Source of the DNA: Thiosocius sp049669185
GTDB lineage: Bacteria; Pseudomonadota; Gammaproteobacteria; Chromatiales; Chromatiaceae
DNA: 64,000 nucleotides
Reading direction: 5' to 3'
Assembly: GCA_049669185.1 (NCBI GenBank)
Contig: JBATKF010000505.1
Span: 16,745-80,744, forward strand
Part shown: in pieces, positions 1 to 7,627 of the stretch
Layout: each line of letters begins with the position of its first letter
How positions within the stretch are numbered: the first letter of the stretch is position 1
Translations under genes and position numbers: made by a program
Notes under the pieces: model-generated
Database searches by the model: none
Told to the model about the DNA's origin: nothing
What the model saw: only the letters and a program-made list of their open reading frames with translations

Positions 1-1953
1 GTAATTGATAATGAAATCGGGATAGTCGCGAAACTTGCGCGCCCCCGCATCATCGACGAAGGCCGGCAGCTTCAGCCGCGTGCCCAGCTCGATCAGGACC
101 TCTTGAAACGGCTTGCAATCCCCCTTCGGAGACACCACCGGGATGCGCACCGAATCCATCGGGCCGTCGAATTCGGAGATCGGCCGGTCGAGCATCGACA
201 GCGCATCGTGGCGCTCCAGATAGGTGGTGTCGGGCAGCACCAGATCTGCGAATGCGACGGTCTCCGACTGGAACGCATCGCAGACGACAATGAACGGGAT
301 CTTGTATTCGCCCGCCTCTTCCTTGTCCACCAGCATCTCGCGCACCTTGGCGGTGTTCATCGACGAGTTCCAGGCCATGTTCGCCATGAACAGCATCAGG
401 GTGTCGATCTTGTAGGGATCGCCACGCCAGGCGTTAGTGATGACGTTGTGCATCAGGCCGTGTACCGAGAGCGGGTATTCCCAGGAGAACGCCTTGTCGA
501 TGCGCACCGGCTCGCCCTGTTCGTCGACGAACAGGTCATTCGGATCGGCCGGCCAGCCCAGCGGCATGCCCTCCAGTGGGGTATCCGGCTGCACGGCCTG
601 CGGCCCCTTCGGCGGCTTCGGGCAGGGCGGGATCGGCCGCGGGAAGGGCGCCTTGTGGCGAAACCCACCGGGACGGTCGATGGTACCGAGCAGGGTCATC
701 AATACACCCAGTGCGCGGATGGTCTGAAAGCCGTTGGAGTGTGCAGCCAGGCCGCGCATTGAATGAAAAGCGACCGGGTTGCCGATCACCGAGTCGTGTT
801 CGCGCCCCCAGACGTCGGTCCACTGGATCGGCAGTTCGATCTTCTGGTCACGCGCGGTGACGCCCATTTCATGTGCAAGGCGTTGAATGGTGTCGACTGG
901 GATACCGGTGATGCCCGCCGCCCACTCGGGCGTATACTCCGCGACCCGTTCCTTGAGCATCTGCAACGCGGTCTTGACCGGCTTGCCGTCGACCTCGTAG
1001 CTGCCCAGCAGATAAGGATCACAGCCGCCGCAGCGCACGTCGACCGGGCCGTTGGTATTGCGGTCCCACCAAACTTTGTTCTGAGGGTCGAAACAACCCT
1101 CTTCGACCGGCCTGTCGGTGCGCAGAAACATACCGTAGTCGTTCGACGCAGTATCCAGGTTCACCAGTTCAGCGGCGTTGGTGTAATCGACCAGGAAGTC
1201 GCGATCGTACAGGCCCTGTTTGATGATCTCGTGGGTGATCGCCAGCAGCAGCGCGCCATCGGTCCCGGGCTTGATGGGTACCCATTCGTCCGCGATCGCC
1301 GAATACCCGGTGCGCACTGGATTGATGGAGATGAAGCGGCCGCCACGGCGCTTGAACTTGGCGATTGCGATCTTCAGCGGGTTGGAGTGATGATCTTCGG
1401 CAGTGCCGATCATCACGAACAGCTTGGCGCGATCCAGATCGGGTCCACCGAACTCCCAGAAGGATCCGCCGATGGTGTAGATCAACCCAGCCGCCATATT
1501 CACGGAGCAGAAGCCACCGTGTGCAGCGTAGTTCGGTGTGCCGAACTGCTTCGCGAACATCCCGGTCAGCGCCTGCATCTGGTCGCGGCCGGTGAACAGC
1601 GCAAATTTCTTGGGATCTTCGGCACGCAGCTTGGTCAGGCGTTGCTGCAGGATCTCGAAAACCTCCTCCCAGGTGATCTCCTCGAAGTCTGAGTCGCCGC
1701 GTGCGCCACCGCTGCGACGTCGCAGCGGCTTGGTCAGCCGCGCGGGCGAATATTGCTTCATGATCCCCGAGGCGCCCTTGGCGCAGATCACGCCCTTATT
1801 CAGGGGGTGGTCGGGGTTCCCCTCTATATGACGAATCTCGCCGTCGCGCAGGGTGACGCGGATCCCGCAGCGGCAGGCGCACATATAGCAGGTCGTGTTC
1901 TTGACCTCCTTGCGGCCTGTCTCGGCGTCATTGGCAAGTAGGGGGTCCAACAT
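1..1953 (-). CDS. soeA: SoeA-like molybdopterin sulfite dehydrogenase, catalytic subunit (partial)
   Basis: The reading frame is open from an ATG at 1953 to the window edge (651 codons); the C-terminus is missing. It is a member of the complex iron-sulfur molybdoenzyme (DMSO reductase) family. An N-terminal [4Fe-4S] motif is visible as C22, C25, C29 and C57, and C149 in the segment GGFCSVN is the candidate molybdenum ligand. There is no twin-arginine signal, so the protein should stay in the cytoplasm. This fits SoeA of the SoeABC complex, which oxidises sulfite to sulfate and feeds the quinone pool; most other members of the family are Tat-exported. soeB and soeC would lie off the left edge and cannot be checked. 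A polysulfide/thiosulfate reductase-type or other CISM subunit is the main alternative. The sqr gene at 21.4-22.7 kb supports a sulfur-oxidation role. Confidence 0.7.
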   Translation of the reverse strand, partial: MLDPLLANDAETGRKEVKNTTCYMCACRCGIRVTLRDGEIRHIEGNPDHPLNKGVICAKGASGIMKQYSPARLTKPLRRRSGGARGDSDFEEITWEEVFEILQQRLTKLRAEDPKKFALFTGRDQMQALTGMFAKQFGTPNYAAHGGFCSVNMAAGLIYTIGGSFWEFGGPDLDRAKLFVMIGTAEDHHSNPLKIAIAKFKRRGGRFISINPVRTGYSAIADEWVPIKPGTDGALLLAITHEIIKQGLYDRDFLVDYTNAAELVNLDTASNDYGMFLRTDRPVEEGCFDPQNKVWWDRNTNGPVDVRCGGCDPYLLGSYEVDGKPVKTALQMLKERVAEYTPEWAAGITGIPVDTIQRLAHEMGVTARDQKIELPIQWTDVWGREHDSVIGNPVAFHSMRGLAAHSNGFQTIRALGVLMTLLGTIDRPGGFRHKAPFPRPIPPCPKPPKGPQAVQPDTPLEGMPLGWPADPNDLFVDEQGEPVRIDKAFSWEYPLSVHGLMHNVITNAWRGDPYKIDTLMLFMANMAWNSSMNTAKVREMLVDKEEAGEYKIPFIVVCDAFQSETVAFADLVLPDTTYLERHDALSMLDRPISEFDGPMDSVRIPVVSPKGDCKPFQEVLIELGTRLKLPAFVDDAGARKFRDYPDFIINY

Positions 1954-2191
1954 GGCTTAGGCCTTCGCGCGAGCGCGTCGAGTCTACAAATCTGAAAACG
2001 CTAATACACTAATCTTAGCGCGGGTCGATAGCAATTTACCGGCGGCCCGTTAAGGACAGCTTGGTAGCCACTCACTAAACCGACAAGGCCGCGAGGCGGG
2101 AAACATCAGGAGATCGGTGGGCTTGCAGTAGGCAGCTAAACAGTTGTCTGCGCAGAAAGCCAGCGGCGCGCTGGTCGCGTGTTCAGTACGT

Positions 2192-2629
2192 TCAGTATTG
2201 GAGTTGGCGGACGATCTCGTAGCCGTGCTGATCGGGCTTCCAGCCCCAGAAGTAGGCCTGCAGATCGCGCACCGCATCGAACTCGGCATTCCGGTAGGAA
2301 CTGCTGCTGAAGCCGCAGCCCATCGCCGAGCGGTCACGACCACGTATGTCCTTGAATTCGCTGCGGATCACGACGACATAGGCGTGCGGGAGATCGGTGA
2401 GATTCTGCGCACGCATCACGTCGAGATGCTTTTTATAGTCACCATAACCCTTCACGCGCAATTCAGCCTCGGCCCTCTCCTGGGCCTCCGCTGGGTGTGC
2501 TGTGCCGAACACAAGCGCGTAATCGAGCGTCTTTCCCTCGAACTTGGCCATCACGCAGGCCGCGCCGCCGGCGTGCGCGGCGCTGCCGAGCACGGCGAGG
2601 AGGAACAGCAGCAGGGCTATGAGACGCAT
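2192..2629 (-). CDS. small secreted protein of unknown function
   Basis: A 145-residue frame with a clear Sec signal peptide (hydrophobic residues about 3-17, cleavage after AHA near residue 20). The mature part is about 125 residues with two cysteines (in GAACVMA and AMGCGF) that could form a disulfide in the periplasm. I do not recognise the family. It is a single gene upstream of and in the same direction as soeA, but 238 bases separate them and there is no sign of an operon. Existence of the gene is well supported by the signal peptide; function is unknown. Confidence 0.65.
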   Translation of the reverse strand: MRLIALLLFLLAVLGSAAHAGGAACVMAKFEGKTLDYALVFGTAHPAEAQERAEAELRVKGYGDYKKHLDVMRAQNLTDLPHAYVVVIRSEFKDIRGRDRSAMGCGFSSSSYRNAEFDAVRDLQAYFWGWKPDQHGYEIVRQLQY

Positions 2630-2717
2630 GGGATCCGTAGCTATGGCAGCACTTACCCCTGAGAAGCGTCACGGGTGGTCGTTCCTTTAGTCGGCTAGAG
2701 ACGGGTAATCGGGACAC

Positions 2718-2736
2718 TAGCCTGGAAATCTCACCG
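2718..2736 (+). repeat. solo copy of dispersed terminal repeat (family B)
   Basis: The bases TAGCCTGGAAATCTCACCG match the left arm of the inverted-repeat element at 52158-52306 (TAGGCTGGAAATCTCACCG) with one mismatch, and resemble the copy at 47999. No partner arm is visible nearby. It sits in the 285-base gap between the secreted protein and the fasciclin gene, which otherwise shows nothing I can name. It is likely the remnant end of an insertion sequence or MITE. Confidence 0.45.
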
Positions 2737-2914
2737 ATTCCCTGCGGCGGCCTTGCGGGCGAATCTGGACGAAGAAGAGCTATCTGTCTAGGTTTTGACG
2801 ATGCCTGAACAGGAAATTCCGCGAGATATGCCCCATTTATCTTAAGGTTGCAGAACTATTGTCGCGATTATGCGGACAGAGCAGACGATACTTTCGCAAA
2901 AGGAGACTCCGCAA

Positions 2915-3478
2915 ATGACCGACCGAAAATCCAAAAACCTGACTTCCCTTACGGCGGTACTTGGACTGGCGATGGCGCTCGGTCCGTTGACAGCGCTGAC
3001 GATGGGCGATCGCTTCGCCGACAAAGACACGACAGTCGTTCCGATGGCTGCCAACGACTCGGCCCGCGGCGCCCCCTACGCCGGGACCGACAAGAGCGTG
3101 ATGGACATCGTTCAGGGCGCCGGCACTTATGAGGCCTTCGAGGCCGCGCTGACGGCTGCTGACCTGGAGAGTCTGCTGGGCGGTGAAGGGCCCTACACGG
3201 TCTTTCTGCCAACCAACGAGGCGTTCGAACGCCTGAGTGCCTCACAGTCGAAACGGCTCGAGACCGATCCCGACGGCCTGCGTGATCTACTGGAGGCGCA
3301 CATCGTGCCCGGGCGCCTGTCGATCACCGACCTGATGGGCGAAGGGGAACTGCGCGCGCTGAACGGAAACCAAATTGCTCTGGGTGGGCAGCGCGGGCTC
3401 AAGGCGAATCACGCCGACGTGATCGTGACCGAAGTCGCCGACAACGGCGTCGTGCACGTGATCGACGCCGTTCTTTGA
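2915..3478 (+). CDS. fasciclin (FAS1) domain exported protein
   Basis: A 187-residue protein with one FAS1 domain from about residue 65 to the end. Typical family segments are YTVFLPTNEAFERL, LEAHIVPGRL and the terminal VVHVIDAVL. FAS1 domains act in adhesion or extracellular protein-protein contact. The start at 2915 was chosen because AAAGGAGA lies 9-10 bases upstream and the following residues form a basic n-region plus hydrophobic stretch (LTAVLGLAMALGPLTAL), a probable signal peptide or anchor; an in-frame ATG 45 bases upstream lacks such a site. Small single-domain periplasmic FAS1 proteins are common in sulfur-oxidising proteobacteria, and their role is not settled. Confidence 0.85.
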   Translation: MTDRKSKNLTSLTAVLGLAMALGPLTALTMGDRFADKDTTVVPMAANDSARGAPYAGTDKSVMDIVQGAGTYEAFEAALTAADLESLLGGEGPYTVFLPTNEAFERLSASQSKRLETDPDGLRDLLEAHIVPGRLSITDLMGEGELRALNGNQIALGGQRGLKANHADVIVTEVADNGVVHVIDAVL

Positions 3479-3511
3479 GTCGCGGCCGCTGTTCGTCGCC
3501 AGAGGTTGCGG

Positions 3512-3559
3512 GATCGGGGTCGGCCGGCATCGCCCTGCGGCATGCGGCCGACGCCGATC
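3512..3559. terminator. imperfect hairpin between convergent genes
   Basis: GATCGG-GG-TCGGCCG (3512-3526) pairs with CGGCCGA-CG-CCGATC (3545-3559), about 13 base pairs around a two-base internal loop. It lies exactly between the convergent ends of the fasciclin gene (3478) and the leftward gene ending at 3560. There is no T-run, so a bidirectional terminator is an inference from position. Confidence 0.35.
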
Positions 3560-4855
3560 TCACTCCAAGGTTATCTCCACGCTCGCGCCCGAACTGATCC
3601 GGGCGAGGCCGACGTCCAGTTCGTTCAGCAGCGTATTGAACACCGCGCTGGCTATGCGTGAGACACTGAGCGAAGCCTGCGTCCCGAAGCCTGGAATCTC
3701 AAGGCCGGGCGGCCGTTCTACATCGGGGATGAGGAAATCACTGCTGCCTTGATCGATGATGTTTTTCATCCGCGAGATGAGACTGCCCGGGATAATTCCG
3801 GCGCCGTCATCGGCAAAACGGCAGTCGATGACCACCGATGCCGATGACGTGGCTGCGCTGAGGTTGGCGATGACTTCACCGGTGCCAGTACCGCCCACCC
3901 ACTTCAGAACCAGCGGGTTGGATGCATCGTGAGTACTGGATCCAGAGACAGCGGGCTGAACGAGAGTCAACGCCGGGGGTGCCGCGACCGACACCCGAAA
4001 CCCGCTCAACTGGCTTCCACCGTCTCCTTCGAAGGCGTAGGTTTCACCACCGCGATACACGCTGGGAGCCAAGTCAGGCGCGGAGTAGACGACATATCCG
4101 GAACTGGCGGCGCTGCCGTCCTTGGGGAGCACCACGGAACTGCCGGGCGACATTAGATGTAATGCGTTCCCGGCATCGAGCGTCAACACATCCAACTCCG
4201 GGATCGCGCTGAGATCGATGGGGATCTCGTTGAGCACGCATTCATTGATGTTGGGGACCGTCCCGAGATAAGAACCCACCAGATCCTCGAGATTCCCAGA
4301 GACATCGAGGAACACGCCGTCAGCCATAACATCGATACCCGCGAAGCTCTGCTGCCGTTCGAAGTTTAAGGCGCCGTACCTAGTCCCATTGCCGCCCGAT
4401 GCCTCATCGACAACACTGAAAGGAACGACTTTGACATCGATGAACTTCAGCGTCCCTGGCTCAGTGAGCGCCACGGCGGCATTCCAGGTGCCGGGGGTGA
4501 GGCCACCTGGCACCTGCGCGGCATCGAAGACGAAGGTCGCGGGAAAAGTGAAACCCGCCGGTAGCGTCAGGTTGCTGAACCAAGGCTGGAGCCTGGTATT
4601 CCAATCCGGAAACTCGTAGATCTTGCCGCTGGGGGCAATCAGGCCAACATGCACATCGACATCCTTTCGCTCCGAGCTGAAGCCCGAGACCGAAATTGGC
4701 TGGCTAACCCCACTGGCATAGGGTAAAAAATATTCCCCGACGAATACGCCGATCTTTGTGGCTGCGCTGGCTGACGAAGCCGAGACCCCCGCAGCAATCA
4801 CGATGGCAAACAAACGACGTGCCAGGAAGCGAATTCCGGTGCATGGTGTTCTCAT
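3560..4855 (-). CDS. large exported protein of unknown function
   Basis: A 431-residue protein with a signal peptide (basic start, hydrophobic LFAIVIAAGVSASSASA, cleavage near residue 32). The mature part is rich in Gly, Ser, Val and Thr with alternating hydrophobic residues, as in beta-sandwich surface or periplasmic proteins. Only two cysteines are visible (ECVLNE, DCRFAD). It has no PEP-CTERM or LPXTG-like tail and no repeats that I can see. The family is not recognised. It stands alone, convergent with the fasciclin gene and divergent from the phosphodiesterase gene. The open frame and signal peptide make it a credible gene; function is unknown. Confidence 0.7.
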   Translation of the reverse strand: MRTPCTGIRFLARRLFAIVIAAGVSASSASAATKIGVFVGEYFLPYASGVSQPISVSGFSSERKDVDVHVGLIAPSGKIYEFPDWNTRLQPWFSNLTLPAGFTFPATFVFDAAQVPGGLTPGTWNAAVALTEPGTLKFIDVKVVPFSVVDEASGGNGTRYGALNFERQQSFAGIDVMADGVFLDVSGNLEDLVGSYLGTVPNINECVLNEIPIDLSAIPELDVLTLDAGNALHLMSPGSSVVLPKDGSAASSGYVVYSAPDLAPSVYRGGETYAFEGDGGSQLSGFRVSVAAPPALTLVQPAVSGSSTHDASNPLVLKWVGGTGTGEVIANLSAATSSASVVIDCRFADDGAGIIPGSLISRMKNIIDQGSSDFLIPDVERPPGLEIPGFGTQASLSVSRIASAVFNTLLNELDVGLARISSGASVEITLE

Positions 4856-4947
4856 ATGAATGGCTCCTGTTTTGCTAGACGTCTACCGACACAAGGTAAC
4901 TGAATCGGCCCCGAGTTGTCATGCGATGGGCAGCCCTGCGCTACCCG

Positions 4948-4985
4948 CGGCGGATAGGCCTTTAAAGCCTATCCGCCGGGTTTTT
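4948..4985 (+). terminator. strong terminator-like hairpin with T-run
   Basis: A perfect 12-bp stem, CGGCGGATAGGC (4948-4959) with GCCTATCCGCCG (4967-4978), is followed by GG and TTTTT (4981-4985). It has the form of a Rho-independent terminator on the plus strand, yet it lies between two divergent genes and ahead of the gene at 5042. It may act as attenuator or insulator, or terminate an unseen small RNA. Confidence 0.6.
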
Positions 4986-5041
4986 CAGAGACCGCGCCAT
5001 AGGGATTTCTGGATACACATCGCCCATGTGCGAGGACTTTT

Positions 5042-5800
5042 GTGGAAAGCCGGCTGATCGCTCACCGTGGCGAACCCGCACACTGGCCAGAGAACTCGTT
5101 GAAGGGGTTCCGCGCCGTGCTCGCGGCGGGGGCTTGTTATGTCGAGACGGACGTACAGATCACGGCCGACGGCGTCGCGGTGTTAAGTCACGATGACTCA
5201 TTGCTGAAGATGACAGGCCATGACATGGCCATCACCAAGACGACGTTGGCGGACATCCTCGAGTTACCAAGCGGTTGCCCCGAGCGCTACGGCAACCGCT
5301 TTGCCGACGAACGGATCGCCACCCTCGGCGAACTCGCCGCGCTACTCGCTCAGTGGCCGAAGGCACGCGCGTTCATTGAGCTGAAATCCGACGGCATCAT
5401 GGCGTTCGGTGTGAGGCCCGCGGTCGATCTCATGCTGGACGCAAGCGCCGGGGCGAGCGCGCAATGCATTCCCATTTCATTCGAGTATCCGGCGCTGCAA
5501 TACCTCCGCACCCGGACTGAACTGTCGATCGGCTGGGTACTGCCCGCGTGGAACCGGGCCAACCACCGGCTCGCCGATGCGCTTGCACCGGAATACCTGT
5601 TCGTGAACCGCAGACACCTTCCCCGACCGAGCGAACCGCTCTGGTCGGGTCCCTGGCGCTGGGTGGCATACACGGCGAATCAAACCACCGACATTCGCCG
5701 CCTTCTGACGCGCGGCTTCGACATGATCGAGACCGACGATTTCCGCCGGGTGGTGCGCGAGCTACAGGCTAACCCCCACCGCGGTGGAAGCCACGATTGA
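5042..5800 (+). CDS. ugpQ: glycerophosphodiester phosphodiesterase
   Basis: A 252-residue GDPD-family enzyme that hydrolyses glycerophosphodiesters to glycerol-3-phosphate and an alcohol. The catalytic signature is complete: AHRGEPAHWPENS near the N-terminus (H and R of the HR motif, then E and N), the metal-binding pair in VETDVQITADG, and HDD about 15 residues on. The C-terminal half has the expected IELK and WVAYTAN segments. The length is typical of cytoplasmic UgpQ (about 250), and no signal peptide is seen, so it should act in the cytoplasm. The start is a GTG. Its 3' end overlaps the convergent gene ending at 5769 by 32 bases. Confidence 0.85.
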   Translation: MESRLIAHRGEPAHWPENSLKGFRAVLAAGACYVETDVQITADGVAVLSHDDSLLKMTGHDMAITKTTLADILELPSGCPERYGNRFADERIATLGELAALLAQWPKARAFIELKSDGIMAFGVRPAVDLMLDASAGASAQCIPISFEYPALQYLRTRTELSIGWVLPAWNRANHRLADALAPEYLFVNRRHLPRPSEPLWSGPWRWVAYTANQTTDIRRLLTRGFDMIETDDFRRVVRELQANPHRGGSHD

Positions 5801-6074
5801 AGCGGTGCAGAAACTCGCCAACGCGTTCCGAATGCGTATTGCCCAGGTCGATAGTGACCGCGAGCACAGGAAGGCTCAGGGCGCCGATCGCGCGATCCGC
5901 CCGCGGTTCGATATGGATCTCAGTCACCAGCGATCCATCGGCCGCGATGACCCGCCAGTGATGCGGTCCGCCGCTGACCCGCCAGTCGCGCATCGCCGCT
6001 GGCAGCACGGCGTTGAACTCTTCGACGCTGTAACCCATCTCGCGGAAAACTATCCCGCCCTGGCGATCGCTCAC
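5769..6074 (-). CDS. small protein at the end of the aldehyde oxidoreductase operon (AorE-like position)
   Basis: A 101-residue frame. The GTG start at 6074 shares GTGA with the stop codon of the MoaD-like gene, indicating translational coupling. The protein has no cysteine and no membrane segment. It carries a segment HHWRVIAADGSLVTEIHIEP and a tail rich in Arg and Gly. I do not recognise the family. Its place directly behind the MoaD-like gene in an aor operon suggests a role in cofactor insertion or enzyme assembly, but that is inference from position. The frame stays open further upstream inside the previous genes; the coupled GTG is the natural start. The 3' end overlaps the convergent ugpQ by 32 bases. 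Confidence 0.6.
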   Translation of the reverse strand: MSDRQGGIVFREMGYSVEEFNAVLPAAMRDWRVSGGPHHWRVIAADGSLVTEIHIEPRADRAIGALSLPVLAVTIDLGNTHSERVGEFLHRFNRGFHRGGG

Positions 6075-6322
6075 CCGCCGGCCACCGGCGGCCAGACCGC
6101 AATGACATCGCCGTCCTCCAGCGCGGTCTGCGCGCGCTGCGCCCGATCTAGGAAGACGCCATTGCGCAACACCAGGTGCGCGTGCTCCACGGGCACCCGG
6201 TAGCGATTCAGCAGCTGGATCGCCGTCGTCCCGGCCGGCACCTCGGCCCGCACCCGGTGCCGCTCGGCCTCGGGCGGCAGGTGCTTCATCAGCGAGGCAT
6301 ACAACTCCAGCTGAACCCGCAT
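6071..6322 (-). CDS. MoaD/ThiS-family ubiquitin-like sulfur carrier
   Basis: An 83-residue beta-grasp protein ending in VWPPVAGG; the terminal Gly-Gly is the thiocarboxylate-forming end of MoaD/ThiS proteins. It includes the family's LRNGVFLDR and LEDGDVIAVW segments. In cofactor synthesis MoaD supplies sulfur for the dithiolene of molybdopterin. A dedicated copy inside an aldehyde oxidoreductase operon probably serves the tungsto- or molybdopterin cofactor of the enzyme encoded at 7628-9478. It starts 6 bases after the FAD oxidoreductase gene stops, and its own stop overlaps the next start. The operon order corresponds to aorD of Aromatoleum. Confidence 0.85.
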   Translation of the reverse strand: MRVQLELYASLMKHLPPEAERHRVRAEVPAGTTAIQLLNRYRVPVEHAHLVLRNGVFLDRAQRAQTALEDGDVIAVWPPVAGG

Positions 6323-6328
6323 GCGGTT

Positions 6329-7558
6329 TCAGATGACCTGGGTCGTCGACAGATAGGCCTCGACCAGTCGGGTCGGGTCGCGCATCAGGCGTTGCTTCCA
6401 GATACCCAGCGGCGTGCGGCGCTGGATCAGGCCACGCAACACGCCGACGTGCTGGTAGAGCCCGACTGCATTCGCGCCGATCAGGCGGTCTTCCTGGAAC
6501 TGCAGTGACAGGTAGCGATAGTCGTCCGGCGCATAGAGTTCGGCCTGGTCGCCGCCGTCCACGCCCTCCCAGCGACCGAACGAGCACGAAAGCAGACCCA
6601 GGGTATCGAGGACGTTCATATTCACCGAGCCCTCGTATTGCGCATTCCGTCCGCTCATGTTGACCGCCGCCAGATGGCCGTGGTCGGACGCGGTCGGCTG
6701 GATCGCGTGCACGGCATAGTCACCGGTACAGAAGTCGAGACCCTGGGCGACGTCGCCCGCGGCATAGATGTCCTCGACGCTGGTGCGAAAATGGCGGTCG
6801 ATCAGCACGCCCTGGTCGATTCTCACTCCGCTGCCGTCGAGGAAGGCCACGTTGGGTCGCACACCGGTCGCGGTGATGACCAGATCGGCCGGGACCAGGC
6901 TGCCGTCGCCCAGCCGCACGCCCTCAGTATCGATGGCCTCGACCGCGACCCCGGTGTGCACGCTGACACCCTTGGACTCGCACCAGCGCTGCAACAGACC
7001 GCCGGCCTCGGGCCCCATCATCCGCGGCACCATGCGCTGCCCCTGTTCGACGACGGTTAGCGCCACTCCCCGCTGCGCCAGCGCTTCGAGGATGATGCTG
7101 CCGATGAAGCCGGCGCCGATCAGCGCCACTCGGCTGCCGGAGGCGGCGAGTGACTGGATCGCGCGCGCGTCGGCCAGCGTCCAGCAGCTCGACACATTTT
7201 CGCCGTCGATACCGGGTATCGGCGGCCGCGCCGGGCGCGAGCCGCTGGCGATCAGCAGCCTGTCGTAGCCCAGTTTCTCGCCGTCCTCCAGGACCACCTG
7301 GTGCGCCGCCGGGTCGACGCGCGCCACCCGCCCCTGGGAGACATCGATCCTGTGCGCGGCGAAGTGATCCGCTGCGTCGCGCAGGTGGGTACCCTGCTCG
7401 TCGATGTTGCCCATCAACAGGTAGGGGATCGCCATGCGCGAATAGGGCGCCTCCGGTTCGTCGCCGACGATCCGGATGGCGGCATGGTCATCCAGTTTGC
7501 GCAGCTGCTCGGCCGCGTTCACCCCGGCCGGGCCTGCACCGACGATCAGGTACCGCAT
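6329..7558 (-). CDS. FAD/NAD-dependent oxidoreductase subunit (AorC-like)
   Basis: A 409-residue pyridine-nucleotide-disulfide-type oxidoreductase. An N-terminal FAD Rossmann motif (YLIVGAGPAGVNAAEQL) is followed by a second dinucleotide motif (VALIGAGFIGSIILEALAQ, about residues 143-160) and the FAD-closing segment IYAAGDVAQG. The start at 7558 was chosen because GGAG lies 8 bases upstream and the frame begins directly with the Rossmann fold; an in-frame start at 7615 would add an unlikely Arg-rich leader. It lies 69 bases downstream of the aldehyde oxidoreductase gene and most likely passes electrons between NAD(H) and the Fe-S subunit. This matches the FAD subunit AorC of the Aromatoleum enzyme. 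Confidence 0.85.
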   Translation of the reverse strand: MRYLIVGAGPAGVNAAEQLRKLDDHAAIRIVGDEPEAPYSRMAIPYLLMGNIDEQGTHLRDAADHFAAHRIDVSQGRVARVDPAAHQVVLEDGEKLGYDRLLIASGSRPARPPIPGIDGENVSSCWTLADARAIQSLAASGSRVALIGAGFIGSIILEALAQRGVALTVVEQGQRMVPRMMGPEAGGLLQRWCESKGVSVHTGVAVEAIDTEGVRLGDGSLVPADLVITATGVRPNVAFLDGSGVRIDQGVLIDRHFRTSVEDIYAAGDVAQGLDFCTGDYAVHAIQPTASDHGHLAAVNMSGRNAQYEGSVNMNVLDTLGLLSCSFGRWEGVDGGDQAELYAPDDYRYLSLQFQEDRLIGANAVGLYQHVGVLRGLIQRRTPLGIWKQRLMRDPTRLVEAYLSTTQVI

Positions 7559-7627
7559 GGCTAAATCTCCGCGAAGGGAAAAAGACCGCCGCGCCCGACA
7601 AAGGCGCAGCGGCACACTGCCGATAGC

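Noticed and set aside
103..1692. Two long rightward open frames opposite soeA
   Set aside because: They are antisense shadows of the molybdopterin enzyme in high-GC DNA; their proteins show no domain, and the minus-strand frame has intact cofactor motifs.
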